Shown one piece after another: positions 10,616 to 19,343 of a DNA stretch of 54,970 bases (position 1 is the first letter of the stretch; every line of letters starts with the position of its first letter). Both the position numbers and the translations under genes were made by a program. Below the pieces are notes generated by a model. It worked only from the letters and a program-made list of their open reading frames with translations. It did not search any database and was not told the origin of the DNA. Source of the stretch: Treponema sp. (GTDB lineage: Bacteria > Spirochaetota > Spirochaetia > Treponematales > Treponemataceae); contig JAFZOJ010000116.1 in NCBI GenBank assembly GCA_017550685.1, forward strand, positions 1 to 54,970, given 5' to 3'.

Positions 10616-10688
10616 TAGCGAGGGTAGGACTCGAACCTACGGCCTCCGGGTTATGAGCCCGACGAGCTGCCAACTGCTCTACCTCGCG
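10616..10688 (-). tRNA. Initiator tRNA-fMet (anticodon CAT)
   Basis: Cloverleaf with acceptor CGCGAGG/CCTCGC and an unpaired C1-U72, the mismatch that marks bacterial initiator tRNA. The anticodon stem TCGGG/CCCGG contains the three consecutive G-C pairs of initiators, around loop CTCATAA. T-arm is GTAGG-TTCGAGT-CCTAC, discriminator A; CCA is not encoded. This separates it from elongator Met and Ile2 tRNAs. Confidence 0.95.
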
Positions 10689-10728
10689 TCGTACGTGTGG
10701 AGTATAGTATAGGAATATGAAAAAGATG

Positions 10729-11400
10729 TCAAGTGCTCGGGTTGGTGATTGAGGAATATTTGAGGCGGCATTCGGCTATTGCTAAGAGGATGGCAAAAAC
10801 GGCAAACCAGCGTAAACCGTTCTGGAAGCCGGCGAAAAAGTCGTAGATGCCGTGCAGGAGGATAGCGGAGAAAAGGCTTGTAAGGCACAGGCACTTGTTT
10901 CTTACGCTGTAAATGAATAATGCACACAAACCGGTACAGGTCATGTGAATAAGATCTGAACTGAAAATGCGGGTAAAGATTGGTGCGTAAAGAAGTGTGG
11001 CGTTTCTGTTGTTGGCCATCTGCAGGTGGTCAAGGTAGTAAACGATTGATTCAAAGCAGCCCAGGGCCAGACCCATTGTAAAGGCAAGCAATAAAAATTC
11101 CAGGGCGGATTTATCTTTTTTTGGAAGCGGCAGGATGAAAACACATTTGAGGATTTCTTCGATAAGGCCGTAAAGTAAAAGCGATTTGAGAATTTCGCGG
11201 AGAATAGGCATGTCGGTCAGGATGTTGAGCGATGGAAGAAAAAACTGAATCACAGAAATTGGAAGAACTGCAGCCAGGCCTAAAAGCACGGCAATTCCAA
11301 GCTGGCCGATACGGATTTTAAATCCCAGGGCAAAAATAAGAATAGCGGCAATAAGTGGTATAAAACACAAAATAACCGGTAGAATAATGCTTAAAAACAT
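10729..11400 (-). CDS. PrsW-family intramembrane metalloprotease
   Basis: About 223 residues, strongly hydrophobic with seven or eight membrane segments. It carries the PrsW motif set in order: LIEEILKC (EExxK), GLALGCFES, HMTCTGLCALF and the final LLHGIYDFF, supplying the Glu and His residues thought to bind zinc. PrsW cleaves an anti-sigma factor in Bacillus; the substrate here is unknown. I prefer ATG 11400; an upstream TTG at 11427 would add nine residues. Neither start has a clear ribosome site. It is divergent from the NifU-like gene. Confidence 0.82.
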   Translation of the reverse strand: MFLSIILPVILCFIPLIAAILIFALGFKIRIGQLGIAVLLGLAAVLPISVIQFFLPSLNILTDMPILREILKSLLLYGLIEEILKCVFILPLPKKDKSALEFLLLAFTMGLALGCFESIVYYLDHLQMANNRNATLLYAPIFTRIFSSDLIHMTCTGLCALFIYSVRNKCLCLTSLFSAILLHGIYDFFAGFQNGLRWFAVFAILLAIAECRLKYSSITNPST

Positions 11401-11487
11401 ATAAAAATCATAATGTAAAATGTACAATTTTGCAAATATGTATTATCTTTATAAGTGATAACTTTTGAAATTCAATAAGGGGTAAAT

Positions 11488-11748
11488 ATGGAAGAATTAG
11501 AAGCAACAGTAAAAGAAGCTTTGGAAATGTTTAGACCGCAGTTACAGGCAGATGGCGGTGACATGGAATATGTTGGCATTGATGAAGAAAAGCGTGTTCA
11601 TTTAAATCTGACAGGAGCTTGCGGAAGCTGTCCTATGGCAACAATGACTCTTAAAATGGGAATTGAACGATATCTCAAGGATGCTTGCCCTGAAATAAAA
11701 GAAGTTGTTCAGGATAACGCTCAGAACCTGGAAGATATGGGCTTTTAA
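11488..11748 (+). CDS. NifU-like (Nfu domain) iron-sulfur carrier
   Basis: 86 residues forming one Nfu domain. The pair of cluster-binding cysteines is in ACGSCPMATMTL, preceded by RPQLQADGGDMEYV, both hallmarks of the NifU C-terminal domain. It would hold a [4Fe-4S] cluster between two subunits and pass it to apo-proteins. AAGGGG lies 7 bases before the ATG. The gene is followed 10 bp later by slyD, probably in one transcript, pairing two metal or protein maturation factors. Confidence 0.93.
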   Translation: MEELEATVKEALEMFRPQLQADGGDMEYVGIDEEKRVHLNLTGACGSCPMATMTLKMGIERYLKDACPEIKEVVQDNAQNLEDMGF

Positions 11749-11758
11749 GGAATAATCG

Positions 11759-12316
11759 ATGACAATTACAAAAGATAAATTTGCGGTAATTCATTATATT
11801 TTAAAAGACACAAATGGTGTTGAACTTGATTCCTCTGTTGGTTCAGAACCTTTGGGCTATATTCATGGACGCGGATATCTTATTCCCGGACTTGAAGCAC
11901 AGCTGGAAGGAAAGTCTGCGGGAGATAAATTTTCCTGTGTGATTGAACCAAAGGACGGCTACGGCGAAAGAGATGAACGTCTTGTTGCTCAGGTTACCCG
12001 TGATAAATTTCAAGAGGGATCTCCAATAGAAGTAGGCTTGCATTTTCAGGTAATGACACCGGCAGGTCCTTCAATCGTGCGTATTACAGAAATTAATGGT
12101 AACACAATTACGATTGACGGAAACCATGAGATGGCCGGAAAAACCCTTAACTTTGAAATTGAAGTTGTAGAGGTTCGTGATGCAACCCAGCAGGAGCTTG
12201 AAATGCTTGAACAGCATTCTTGTGGAGGCTGCGGTGGCTGTGGCGGCGGCGGTTGTGGTGGTGGCTGCGAAGGCGGAGACTGTGGTGGAGAAGGCTGCGG
12301 TAACTGCGAAAACTAA
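11759..12316 (+). CDS. slyD: FKBP-type peptidyl-prolyl isomerase, SlyD family, with cysteine-rich tail
   Basis: 185 residues. Residues 1-150 form the FKBP domain with the SlyD insert-in-flap region (HGRGYLIPGLEAQLEGK at the active side, NHEMAGKTLNFEIEV at its end). The last 33 residues are almost only Gly and Cys (HSCGGCGGCGGGGCGGGC and onwards, ten cysteines), replacing the His-rich nickel-binding tail of E. coli SlyD. Prolyl isomerase/chaperone activity is expected, and metal storage or delivery is likely. The stop overlaps the convergent prepilin-peptidase gene by 4 bases. Confidence 0.93.
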   Translation: MTITKDKFAVIHYILKDTNGVELDSSVGSEPLGYIHGRGYLIPGLEAQLEGKSAGDKFSCVIEPKDGYGERDERLVAQVTRDKFQEGSPIEVGLHFQVMTPAGPSIVRITEINGNTITIDGNHEMAGKTLNFEIEVVEVRDATQQELEMLEQHSCGGCGGCGGGGCGGGCEGGDCGGEGCGNCEN

Positions 12317-12771
12317 ATCACCAGCCAGTCAAGAATAAACGCTGTTAATAATCCGATTGACATAAAGGGAATAAATGCAATTTTTATTCCCTTTAATTTT
12401 TTAACAAGATATATAATTCCAAAGGTAACTAATCCGGTAAAGGCTTCTACGGCAAGGCAAATCCAGAGAACCTGAGGTGCAAGGCAAAGACCCTGAAATA
12501 ATCCAAAATATACATCACCGGTTCCAAAATGCTTTTTTGTAATAAGGCGCACAACAAAATATAAAGCAAACAATATAAAGGCACTAAGTAAGTTTAAATA
12601 AATTGCAGCCGAATAAAAAATGATTCGTACAATGATAATCAAAATGCAGCCAACCCAATATGGCCAGTCAGGAACCGCAAGACTCTTTATATCATAAAGA
12701 CTCATTATCAACGAAAACACAACAAGGAGAACCAGTAAAATTATCTGCCCTGTTAATTGAAATGTTGTCAC
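12313..12771 (-). CDS. Type IV prepilin peptidase-like (A24) membrane protease
   Basis: 152 residues with about five membrane segments. The two aspartate sites of A24 proteases are visible: YDIKSLAVPD near the N-terminus and GTGDVYFGL in the middle. The N-terminal methyltransferase domain of full PilD is absent, as in the short CpaA/FlaK-like forms. GTG start with AGGAG eight bases upstream. Last of four minus-strand genes (16670 to 12313) with gaps of 10-20 bp. I see no pilin or secretion gene nearby, so the substrate is unknown. Confidence 0.8.
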   Translation of the reverse strand: MTTFQLTGQIILLVLLVVFSLIMSLYDIKSLAVPDWPYWVGCILIIIVRIIFYSAAIYLNLLSAFILFALYFVVRLITKKHFGTGDVYFGLFQGLCLAPQVLWICLAVEAFTGLVTFGIIYLVKKLKGIKIAFIPFMSIGLLTAFILDWLVI

Positions 12772-12791
12772 TGCGTCTCCTTTGTTTAGTG

Positions 12792-14522
12792 TTAAGCATC
12801 CAGTTCATCGAGCTTACGGTTAAGTTCGATTATTCTTGTGTGCAGATAATGATCTACGGTTGATTTTTCAAGAATGCCAAGTGCTTCATCATCTGTATCT
12901 ACAATTGCCATGGCATCTATATCGTTGTCTTCAAAAAGTGCGTAAGCATCAGGCAGGGTAGTAGATGGTTTTACGGTAATCTTTGCCGGATCCATAATGT
13001 CCATTGCAAGCATGCTTTCTGCAAAGTCACCAATCTGCATAACTTCCTTAAGATGTTCAAGACTGATAATTCCAACGAGCTTTCCCTGAGAGTTTTTTAC
13101 GGCGTAGTTAAGGTTAGGGTTACGGCTAAAGGAATTGAGAATATTAAACAGACTTTCGGTTTCGGAAACAATTGCAGGAGAGTCATAATTGCAGACTTTT
13201 TCCTGACCCCACATAACATCTGTTACGCGCGAATTCTTTTTAATGTCATCAACAGTAACATTAAGTCCGCATTCACCGGCTTTGGTAACACCAATTTTTA
13301 CAAACACCGGACCGGCCAGCTGAACAATAAAGGTTGTAGCTGTAATTATAAGAAGAATTTCGGGACCTATGGAATTTGCAAAATCATTTCCTGCGGCAAT
13401 AGAAAGACCGATTGCAACACCTGCCTGACTGAGCAGACAATACGGCAGATATTTTTGAACTGTCTTTGGAGCTTTTGTAAGCCAGGCACCAAAGGTAGAA
13501 CCGATTGATTTTCCAAGGGTACGTCCAAAAACATAAAGCAATGCAATGAGCCCGAGGAACGGAGTAATAATCCAGATGTTAAGCTTGGCGCCAACAAGTA
13601 CAAAGAACAGAACATAAATTGGCGGAGTATATTTATCTACAAGCGGGAAAACTGTACGGGTCTTTGCAGGTGCAAAGTTTACCATTACAAAACCAAGGCT
13701 CATGGCCGCAAGAATGTTATCAAAATTAAAGGTTTCGCAAACTCCGGTGCTCAAGAAAAGACAGCCCAAAGCAAAGGTAAGGATTCGTCCTTCTTTGTTG
13801 ATTATGTGACGAGTAATGATACTGAGCAAAAATCCAAAGGCGCCTCCAATCAAAAGGGAACCAATAATATCGCGCAGAATATTGAGTAATTGTGGCCAGA
13901 ATCCAAGAGCGCTTCCACCGATTATCGGAGTAACTATTGTGCTGGCAATTGTGTAAAGAACCAAAGCAACGGCATCGTCCATGGCAACAATTCCATAAAC
14001 TGTAGTTGTAAGCGGACCACGAGTACGGTATTCGGCAAGTACATCAGTTGTAGCGGCAGGAGCTGTAGCAGAACAGATTGCACCCAAAATCAATCCAAGA
14101 GAAACTGCGTGAGTAATATCTTTGGTAATGAGCCATACAATCAGAGTAACAATTCCGCCGACAACAATGGCCGGAGTAATTGCTTCGAACAATAGAATGC
14201 TGACAAATTGTTTTCCGTATTTTTTAATGACATTGAGTTTTAGCTCGCCGCCAATCAAAAAACCTATGAGAGAAAGTGCAACAGTGCTTATAGGGTCCAG
14301 GGCTGCAATTACGTTTGGTTCCAGAATATGAAAACCGGAAGAACCGATGATAATTCCCATTACAATATAACCGACAACCTGAGGAATCTTGAGTTTCTGA
14401 AAAAGCCAGCCTCCAATAGCACCAACAAAAAGAATAATGCCTAACAATAAAACAAGCTGGGTTGCCTGAATTTTGTTAAAATGAAAAATAGCCGGAAGCA
14501 GAGTTGCCAATGGATCGTTCAT
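12792..14522 (-). CDS. Cation:proton antiporter (CPA2/KefB-like) with C-terminal CBS pair
   Basis: 576 residues. Residues 15-400 contain 12-13 membrane segments with CPA2 features: LKIPQVVGYIVMGIIIG in TM2, the GGELKLN segment, and AMDDAVALVLY carrying the ion-binding Asp pair. Residues about 425-560 form two CBS motifs (SFSRNPNLNYAVKNSQGKL and DNDIDAMAIVDTDDEALGIL), suggesting control by nucleotides. It probably exchanges Na+ or K+ for protons at the inner membrane. It lies 10 bp after the lytic transglycosylase. Confidence 0.9.
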   Translation of the reverse strand: MNDPLATLLPAIFHFNKIQATQLVLLLGIILFVGAIGGWLFQKLKIPQVVGYIVMGIIIGSSGFHILEPNVIAALDPISTVALSLIGFLIGGELKLNVIKKYGKQFVSILLFEAITPAIVVGGIVTLIVWLITKDITHAVSLGLILGAICSATAPAATTDVLAEYRTRGPLTTTVYGIVAMDDAVALVLYTIASTIVTPIIGGSALGFWPQLLNILRDIIGSLLIGGAFGFLLSIITRHIINKEGRILTFALGCLFLSTGVCETFNFDNILAAMSLGFVMVNFAPAKTRTVFPLVDKYTPPIYVLFFVLVGAKLNIWIITPFLGLIALLYVFGRTLGKSIGSTFGAWLTKAPKTVQKYLPYCLLSQAGVAIGLSIAAGNDFANSIGPEILLIITATTFIVQLAGPVFVKIGVTKAGECGLNVTVDDIKKNSRVTDVMWGQEKVCNYDSPAIVSETESLFNILNSFSRNPNLNYAVKNSQGKLVGIISLEHLKEVMQIGDFAESMLAMDIMDPAKITVKPSTTLPDAYALFEDNDIDAMAIVDTDDEALGILEKSTVDHYLHTRIIELNRKLDELDA

Positions 14523-14532
14523 AATATAAGTC

Positions 14533-16656
14533 CTATTTTAAGAGACTTTCCACGGTCTGCGAAAAGTCTGAATTTTTATATAAGTATTCATACATTACCG
14601 TAGCGCCAATGAGCTTGCGACCATATTCACGGGTTTCGGAAACAGGAACGGTTTCAAGGAATAAATCCATGTCCATGTTTTCTGATTTTCCAAATTCCAG
14701 CATGGAGCTGTTGAGCCAGGTTGTTACCTTTCTAAAGCCGGCGTTATAAGAAAAGAAGGCTCTTAACAAAGAACCATTTCCACGCCGTATTAACTCCGAA
14801 AGATAATAAGTTCCAAACCAGATGTTGGTTTCCGGATCGGTCAGTTCATATTCCTTGATTCTGAGCTTTTGAGCAATTTCTGCGGCGGTAGGACTCATAA
14901 GCTGTGTAAGTCCAACTGCTCCGGCAGAGCTGACAATCTCTTTATCAAAGAAGCTTTCGCTGCGGATCAATGCATATATTACTGAAGTATTAATATCGTA
15001 CTTTTTTGAATAAGTGTCTACCAGTTCATTAAAATTCTGAGGGTATACATTTTTAAGCTGATTAACAGTAAGCGGCTGATTGTTTCTGTTATAGGAACGA
15101 GAAGCAATTCTAAGAGCCTGAACATAGTAATCGTCATTTTTCTGGGCGGCAGCACACTTGGAAAGAAACTCCGAAATGTACATGCTGGTATTTACCGAAA
15201 CATCCTGATTGTAAAGCTCAAGCCAGGCCGGATATATTTTTTCCGGAAAACCAAAATAAGCGTAGCCGTTTAAAAGGTTGTCAGCCGGAGACGGTGTCTG
15301 AGCTTCTTCCTCTGTTTTTTCTTTGAGTCCGAGCAGGTTTTCAAGATCTTTTCCTGAATAATTCATCTTATAAGCGGCAAGGATTTTGTAGTAAACAGAG
15401 CTTCCGCAGTCCAGAGCCTTGGTGTAGGCAGCCTTAATAAGAACCGGCTTTTGGTCTTCGTCTTCCAGTTGGATATAACCCATTTCCAAAAGGCGGGCAT
15501 AAAGATAAGAAAGCTGGGCTGTTATTTCTTTGGAGGCATAGCCGTCAATGTCTTCGGAAAGTTTTTTGAATGCGTCCCATTTTCCGTTTACAACCAGCGA
15601 AGGAATGAGGGTATCAAAAAAGTCGTCAAAGTATTCGGGATCGTGCCAGGAGCGTGCATATTTACCCATGTCTGCAAGCGTAGAATCCAGCGAAAGCTTG
15701 AGCCTTGTTCTGAGCAGATACCACAGGGCATTGTCCTGCTTGGAGCCTTGGTCTGTTGCAGCAATGGCATTTTCGTAACAGGTGATGGCCTGCTTGTAAT
15801 AAAGATTTGCTCCATCGTAAAGTCGGCCTGCATAAAACCAGAAATAAAACGTCATAGCGTTGTCGATATTTCCGGCAATTGTTCTGAGTCGTACGGCATC
15901 CTTTACAATCTGTTCTGAACCGTACAAAAATGATTTTCCGATATCCGAAGCAAGGTAGGCTGCGGGTTCAAGCTTTTGTTCATCAAAAAGTGTAAGCAGC
16001 TGATTTGCCAGAACATAACCTGTAAGATAATCGCGGCGATAAAGAATGATTCGGTAAGCTATGGCAAAATCTTTGGGAGAAAGCTCGGCCAGCACCGCAG
16101 GATTTAAATCATAAGCGGGCATAATCATGGGAGCATATATATCCCTGAAAAACTGATACTGCTCCTGACTCAAAGCGCGGCTTGTAAACCAGGTATAAAC
16201 CTCCTGGCAAAACTGCTCCTCAAGGTTCAGTGCAAGCAGCGTATTAAGCCTGAGCTTTATAAGTTCATTGTCGTCTTTTGCAAAATCTATGTTTTGGGTA
16301 ATTTCCAAAAGCTTTCGGTTTTCGCCCGAAGAATGATATTGCTGGGCCAGAATTAAAAGTGTGTCAGGAGCCGGAAAGTTTTGATAAAGGAATTCTGCCG
16401 CAGCGTTTTTTTCCTGAAGGTTTCCCATCTGCGCCAGCTGTTTGGCACTTTCTTTGGCACAATAAAAGGTTCCCTTTTTGATACAGCTGTTGAACTTGAC
16501 CATGGCTTCTTTGGTGTTGTTTTCGGCAAGCTTTTGCAAACCAATAAAATAGTCTGCGTCTGCACCAAACTTTTCGTTATTGGGGCATGCCGTTAATAAC
16601 AAACAGAAAACCATTGCAAGAGGAATATTAAAAAGGAGAAAGTGTCGTTTGTTCAC
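14533..16656 (-). CDS. Lytic transglycosylase lipoprotein with SLT domain
   Basis: 707 residues. A lipoprotein signal ends in LLTACPN, so Cys 24 should be lipidated. A long alpha-helical, TPR-like region (30-530) resembles the superhelical body of Slt70. The C-terminal SLT domain has catalytic Glu in IRSESFF, then SAGAVGLTQLM and FFSYNAGF. It should cleave peptidoglycan glycan strands to 1,6-anhydro products in the periplasm. It stands 13 bp after a LysM protein, so two cell-wall binding or remodelling proteins are co-expressed. Confidence 0.93.
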   Translation of the reverse strand: MNKRHFLLFNIPLAMVFCLLLTACPNNEKFGADADYFIGLQKLAENNTKEAMVKFNSCIKKGTFYCAKESAKQLAQMGNLQEKNAAAEFLYQNFPAPDTLLILAQQYHSSGENRKLLEITQNIDFAKDDNELIKLRLNTLLALNLEEQFCQEVYTWFTSRALSQEQYQFFRDIYAPMIMPAYDLNPAVLAELSPKDFAIAYRIILYRRDYLTGYVLANQLLTLFDEQKLEPAAYLASDIGKSFLYGSEQIVKDAVRLRTIAGNIDNAMTFYFWFYAGRLYDGANLYYKQAITCYENAIAATDQGSKQDNALWYLLRTRLKLSLDSTLADMGKYARSWHDPEYFDDFFDTLIPSLVVNGKWDAFKKLSEDIDGYASKEITAQLSYLYARLLEMGYIQLEDEDQKPVLIKAAYTKALDCGSSVYYKILAAYKMNYSGKDLENLLGLKEKTEEEAQTPSPADNLLNGYAYFGFPEKIYPAWLELYNQDVSVNTSMYISEFLSKCAAAQKNDDYYVQALRIASRSYNRNNQPLTVNQLKNVYPQNFNELVDTYSKKYDINTSVIYALIRSESFFDKEIVSSAGAVGLTQLMSPTAAEIAQKLRIKEYELTDPETNIWFGTYYLSELIRRGNGSLLRAFFSYNAGFRKVTTWLNSSMLEFGKSENMDMDLFLETVPVSETREYGRKLIGATVMYEYLYKNSDFSQTVESLLK

Positions 16657-16669
16657 TTTATTAAAAATC

Positions 16670-18268
16670 CTATTCTGCCGGGATTGTAATTACAGTTCCC
16701 GAAATAATGTGGTCTGGATTTTTAATATTATTGTATTTGGCAATTTTCTTATAGCGCCATGGGTTTTTGTAGTAAGTATCTGCAATATCCCACAAAGTGT
16801 CGCCCCACTTAATCTTGTAAGTTACACCGGCAGGCTTTGTTTCTGCAGCAGGTGGTGGAAGAGGCTTAACTTCTTCGGCTTTTTCTATAACTACAACTTC
16901 GTCTTCTTTTGCCTGAGGAACAGGATCCGGTTTCTTTTCTTCGGCAGGTGCCTTCTTTTCAACCGGCTTTTCTATTGCTGTTTCCTGCTTTTTCTGAGCA
17001 CGGCGCATACGCAGATTGAATTTTGTAGGCAATACAAGAAGAACAAGGGCTGTTGCAATCAGACAGATAATTGCACAGATGATGCAGATAAGAACAGGAG
17101 TACGGGTTTTCTTTTTAAAGTCGTCGTCCTGGTTTTCTGAAGCATTTCCCATTTCTGTTTCTTTGTCATAAAGTCCTGAAAAATCCATTCCGCCGGCACC
17201 AACAGGAGCAGGGTCATCAAAATCCATGTCATCGTTCTGTGCAGCAGGTTCGTCAAAATCAGGCAATGTATCATCAGAAATTGTTGCATCGTCATCAACA
17301 AATCCGTTATTTTCTGAAACCGGTTCGTCAAAGTCAGGAAGGTCGTCCTGAGCAAACGGTGTATCGTCGGCAATAGTCGCGTCATCTGCGATTGTGTCGT
17401 CTGCAGCAGGTTCATCAAAGTCTGGCAAAGTGTCTTCTTCGATTGTCGCGTCATCAGAAATAGTTGAGTCATCTGCAATAGTCGCATCGTCGTCAGTAGC
17501 CGGCTCATCAAAATCAGGAAGACTGTCATCTGCAACAGTTGCGTCATCAGCCACGCTTTCCTCAAAGTCAGGCAAAGCATCATCTGCAAAAGTTGTATCA
17601 TCTGCAGCAGCGTCATCAGCCATAAATCCCGAGCTGTCTTCCAAAGTTGTGGACTCAAAATCAGGTAATTCATCATCCACAATTGTTACATCATCAGAAA
17701 CCTCTTCTGCCGGCGCATCCGGATCAAAAGAAGCAAGTCCTTCATCAGCAACAACCTCGTCGCTTTCATCATCTTTATTATTTGATGCAATTGCTGCAGC
17801 AGCAAGAAGTCCTGCTCCAGCCACTGCCGCACCAGCTGCAATAGCCGCACCGTTGCCACCGTTTTCTTCAGAAGCCGGTTCTTCGGTCTTATCAGCATCT
17901 TCAATAGAATAATCATCAGCCTGCAGGCGTTCTTCTACAGTGCGCGATACAAGTGTAATTTCTGAATTGCTTGAAGTACCTGTTTCCGGATCTGCAATTG
18001 AATAAGAAAGCTCACCGTTTTCGTCCAGGTCTACGTCAAAAGAAATGCTTGGCTCTCCGTTTGGATGTTCGTTAAGGTTTTCAATTTTAAGGGTATCAAT
18101 ATATTCTGCATCTTCCATAGAACAGGTCTTGGAACGATATAAATCTACCATCACACAAGTCTGATTATTGTGTGCAGTTGTTAATTCAAGAGTTTTTTTC
18201 TGTGACGAACCTTCTTCCATTACAGGATAAAACGACCCGTCTGCAAGTTTAATTCCGATAGTCCTCAT
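16670..18268 (-). CDS. Membrane-anchored LysM protein with Hsp70-like substrate-binding domain and acidic repeats
   Basis: About 532 residues in an unusual order. Residues 2-106 resemble the beta-sandwich substrate-binding domain of DnaK (IGIKLADGSFYPVM, TTAHNNQTCVMVDLY, GEPSISFDVDLDENGELSYS). An Ala-rich hydrophobic stretch follows (139-162), then about 200 acidic residues of repeats around DDATIADD and LPDFDEPA. A membrane segment (391-414, VLICIICAIICLIATALVLL) is followed by basic residues, a Pro/Glu/Lys linker and a C-terminal LysM domain (YKIKWGDTLWDIADTYYKNP). LysM would bind peptidoglycan outside and the Hsp70-like part would stay inside. Start is ATG 18268 with GAGG 8 bases upstream; a TTG at 18274 is less likely. 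First gene of the envelope operon. Confidence 0.85.
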   Translation of the reverse strand: MRTIGIKLADGSFYPVMEEGSSQKKTLELTTAHNNQTCVMVDLYRSKTCSMEDAEYIDTLKIENLNEHPNGEPSISFDVDLDENGELSYSIADPETGTSSNSEITLVSRTVEERLQADDYSIEDADKTEEPASEENGGNGAAIAAGAAVAGAGLLAAAAIASNNKDDESDEVVADEGLASFDPDAPAEEVSDDVTIVDDELPDFESTTLEDSSGFMADDAAADDTTFADDALPDFEESVADDATVADDSLPDFDEPATDDDATIADDSTISDDATIEEDTLPDFDEPAADDTIADDATIADDTPFAQDDLPDFDEPVSENNGFVDDDATISDDTLPDFDEPAAQNDDMDFDDPAPVGAGGMDFSGLYDKETEMGNASENQDDDFKKKTRTPVLICIICAIICLIATALVLLVLPTKFNLRMRRAQKKQETAIEKPVEKKAPAEEKKPDPVPQAKEDEVVVIEKAEEVKPLPPPAAETKPAGVTYKIKWGDTLWDIADTYYKNPWRYKKIAKYNNIKNPDHIISGTVITIPAE

Positions 18269-18339
18269 AAACAAAACCTCATTTTTTCAATTGTAAATAT
18301 TATAACATACTTCTTTGCTATATATCTAGTAAAAGTTCC

Positions 18340-18385
18340 AAAAAAAGAACCCGGGCAAACGCTCACTATGGAGGTCCTCCCGGGT
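18340..18385 (-). terminator. Intrinsic terminator after the YD-repeat gene
   Basis: Inverted repeat ACCCGGG/CCCGGGT (18349-18385), with further pairing possible in the loop, followed on the minus strand by a run of seven T. It separates the secreted YD-repeat gene from the envelope operon. Confidence 0.75.
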
Positions 18386-18433
18386 CTTATATGTTATATA
18401 TTGCCTGATTTTAAGCCGGCAACGCTATAATTC

Positions 18434-19261
18434 TTACTGGTATGTAAACTCTGACATTGCAATAAGCTCGTTTACTGTTGTACCAAACTTCTGTGCAATG
18501 TTGTATTCAGAAACCTTAGAAACGTTTCCACCTGCATCGTACTTAATGATTACACGATTCTTAACCTGTTTGTCAGCATCGTAAGTTGTGATTTCTGACA
18601 AAGTACCGTTAGAAGCATAGCGGAATACCTTGCGTGTTTTCTGCTGTGTGTAAGTATCAAAGGTTACAAGGCTTTCGAGCTTGCCGTCATCTGCATAAGA
18701 ATAGGTTTCCTGGAGGTCCAGAGAACCGTCTGCAGAGTATTCAAAAACATCTGAATACTTTCCGGCTGGTGTATATTTGTAGATAATCTTCCACAGAAGA
18801 GCACCGTCTCCATCGTAGCCTGTTTCTTCAGAAAGCTTGCCGTCTGTATAACCATAGATTGTTCTTGAGCGCAAAAGGCCGTTCTTGTCGTATTCAGAAA
18901 CATCTGCTTTCTGTCCGTTTTTATAGGTGTAAACGCTGCGCCACAAAAGCTTTGAATCAGCATCATAAGAAGTCTGCTCTGTAACGTTTCCGTAAACATC
19001 ATACTTGTTAGAAGTCTTATTGAGCACTGCATCGCGGGCAGAAAGCTCAGTAATTTCAACAGCGCGTCCAGCATTATCAAGTGAAGTAACAGTCTTTAAA
19101 ACCGGTGTACGGGTTAAATTTCCAAATTTTGAACCGATATCATAATCGATCTGTGTATAGTTTTTTACATTGCCATTGATTTGAACATAATTAAAAACGT
19201 CCAGACCAAAGAGTGAAAAACTCATTGCAACTGCAGCAACAAGAGTAAGAATCTTTTTCAT
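18434..19261 (-). CDS. Secreted protein with RHS/YD-like repeats
   Basis: 275 residues. A clear signal peptide (MKKILTLVAAVAMSFSLFGL) is followed by about six imperfect repeats of around 30 residues, each like YDxxGxLLWRSIYxYxxGKxSEVSEY. These resemble YD repeats of RHS and wall-associated proteins, which form beta-structures and often bind carbohydrate. No enzyme domain is seen. GGAGGAG sits just before the ATG, and the gene stands alone with its own terminator. The family seems common in treponemes but I cannot name a function. Confidence 0.75.
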   Translation of the reverse strand: MKKILTLVAAVAMSFSLFGLDVFNYVQINGNVKNYTQIDYDIGSKFGNLTRTPVLKTVTSLDNAGRAVEITELSARDAVLNKTSNKYDVYGNVTEQTSYDADSKLLWRSVYTYKNGQKADVSEYDKNGLLRSRTIYGYTDGKLSEETGYDGDGALLWKIIYKYTPAGKYSDVFEYSADGSLDLQETYSYADDGKLESLVTFDTYTQQKTRKVFRYASNGTLSEITTYDADKQVKNRVIIKYDAGGNVSKVSEYNIAQKFGTTVNELIAMSEFTYQ

Positions 19262-19343
19262 AGCTCCTCCAAACTCAATCTTTTATTCAATTAAGATATA
19301 TGCTACTATTGTATCACATATTAAGAAAAAATGGGAGATTTTT

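Noticed and set aside
10381..10656. 91-codon open frame across E2 and tRNA-fMet
   Set aside because: Encoded by the repeat and the antisense of the tRNA (ARVGLEPTASGL); not a gene.
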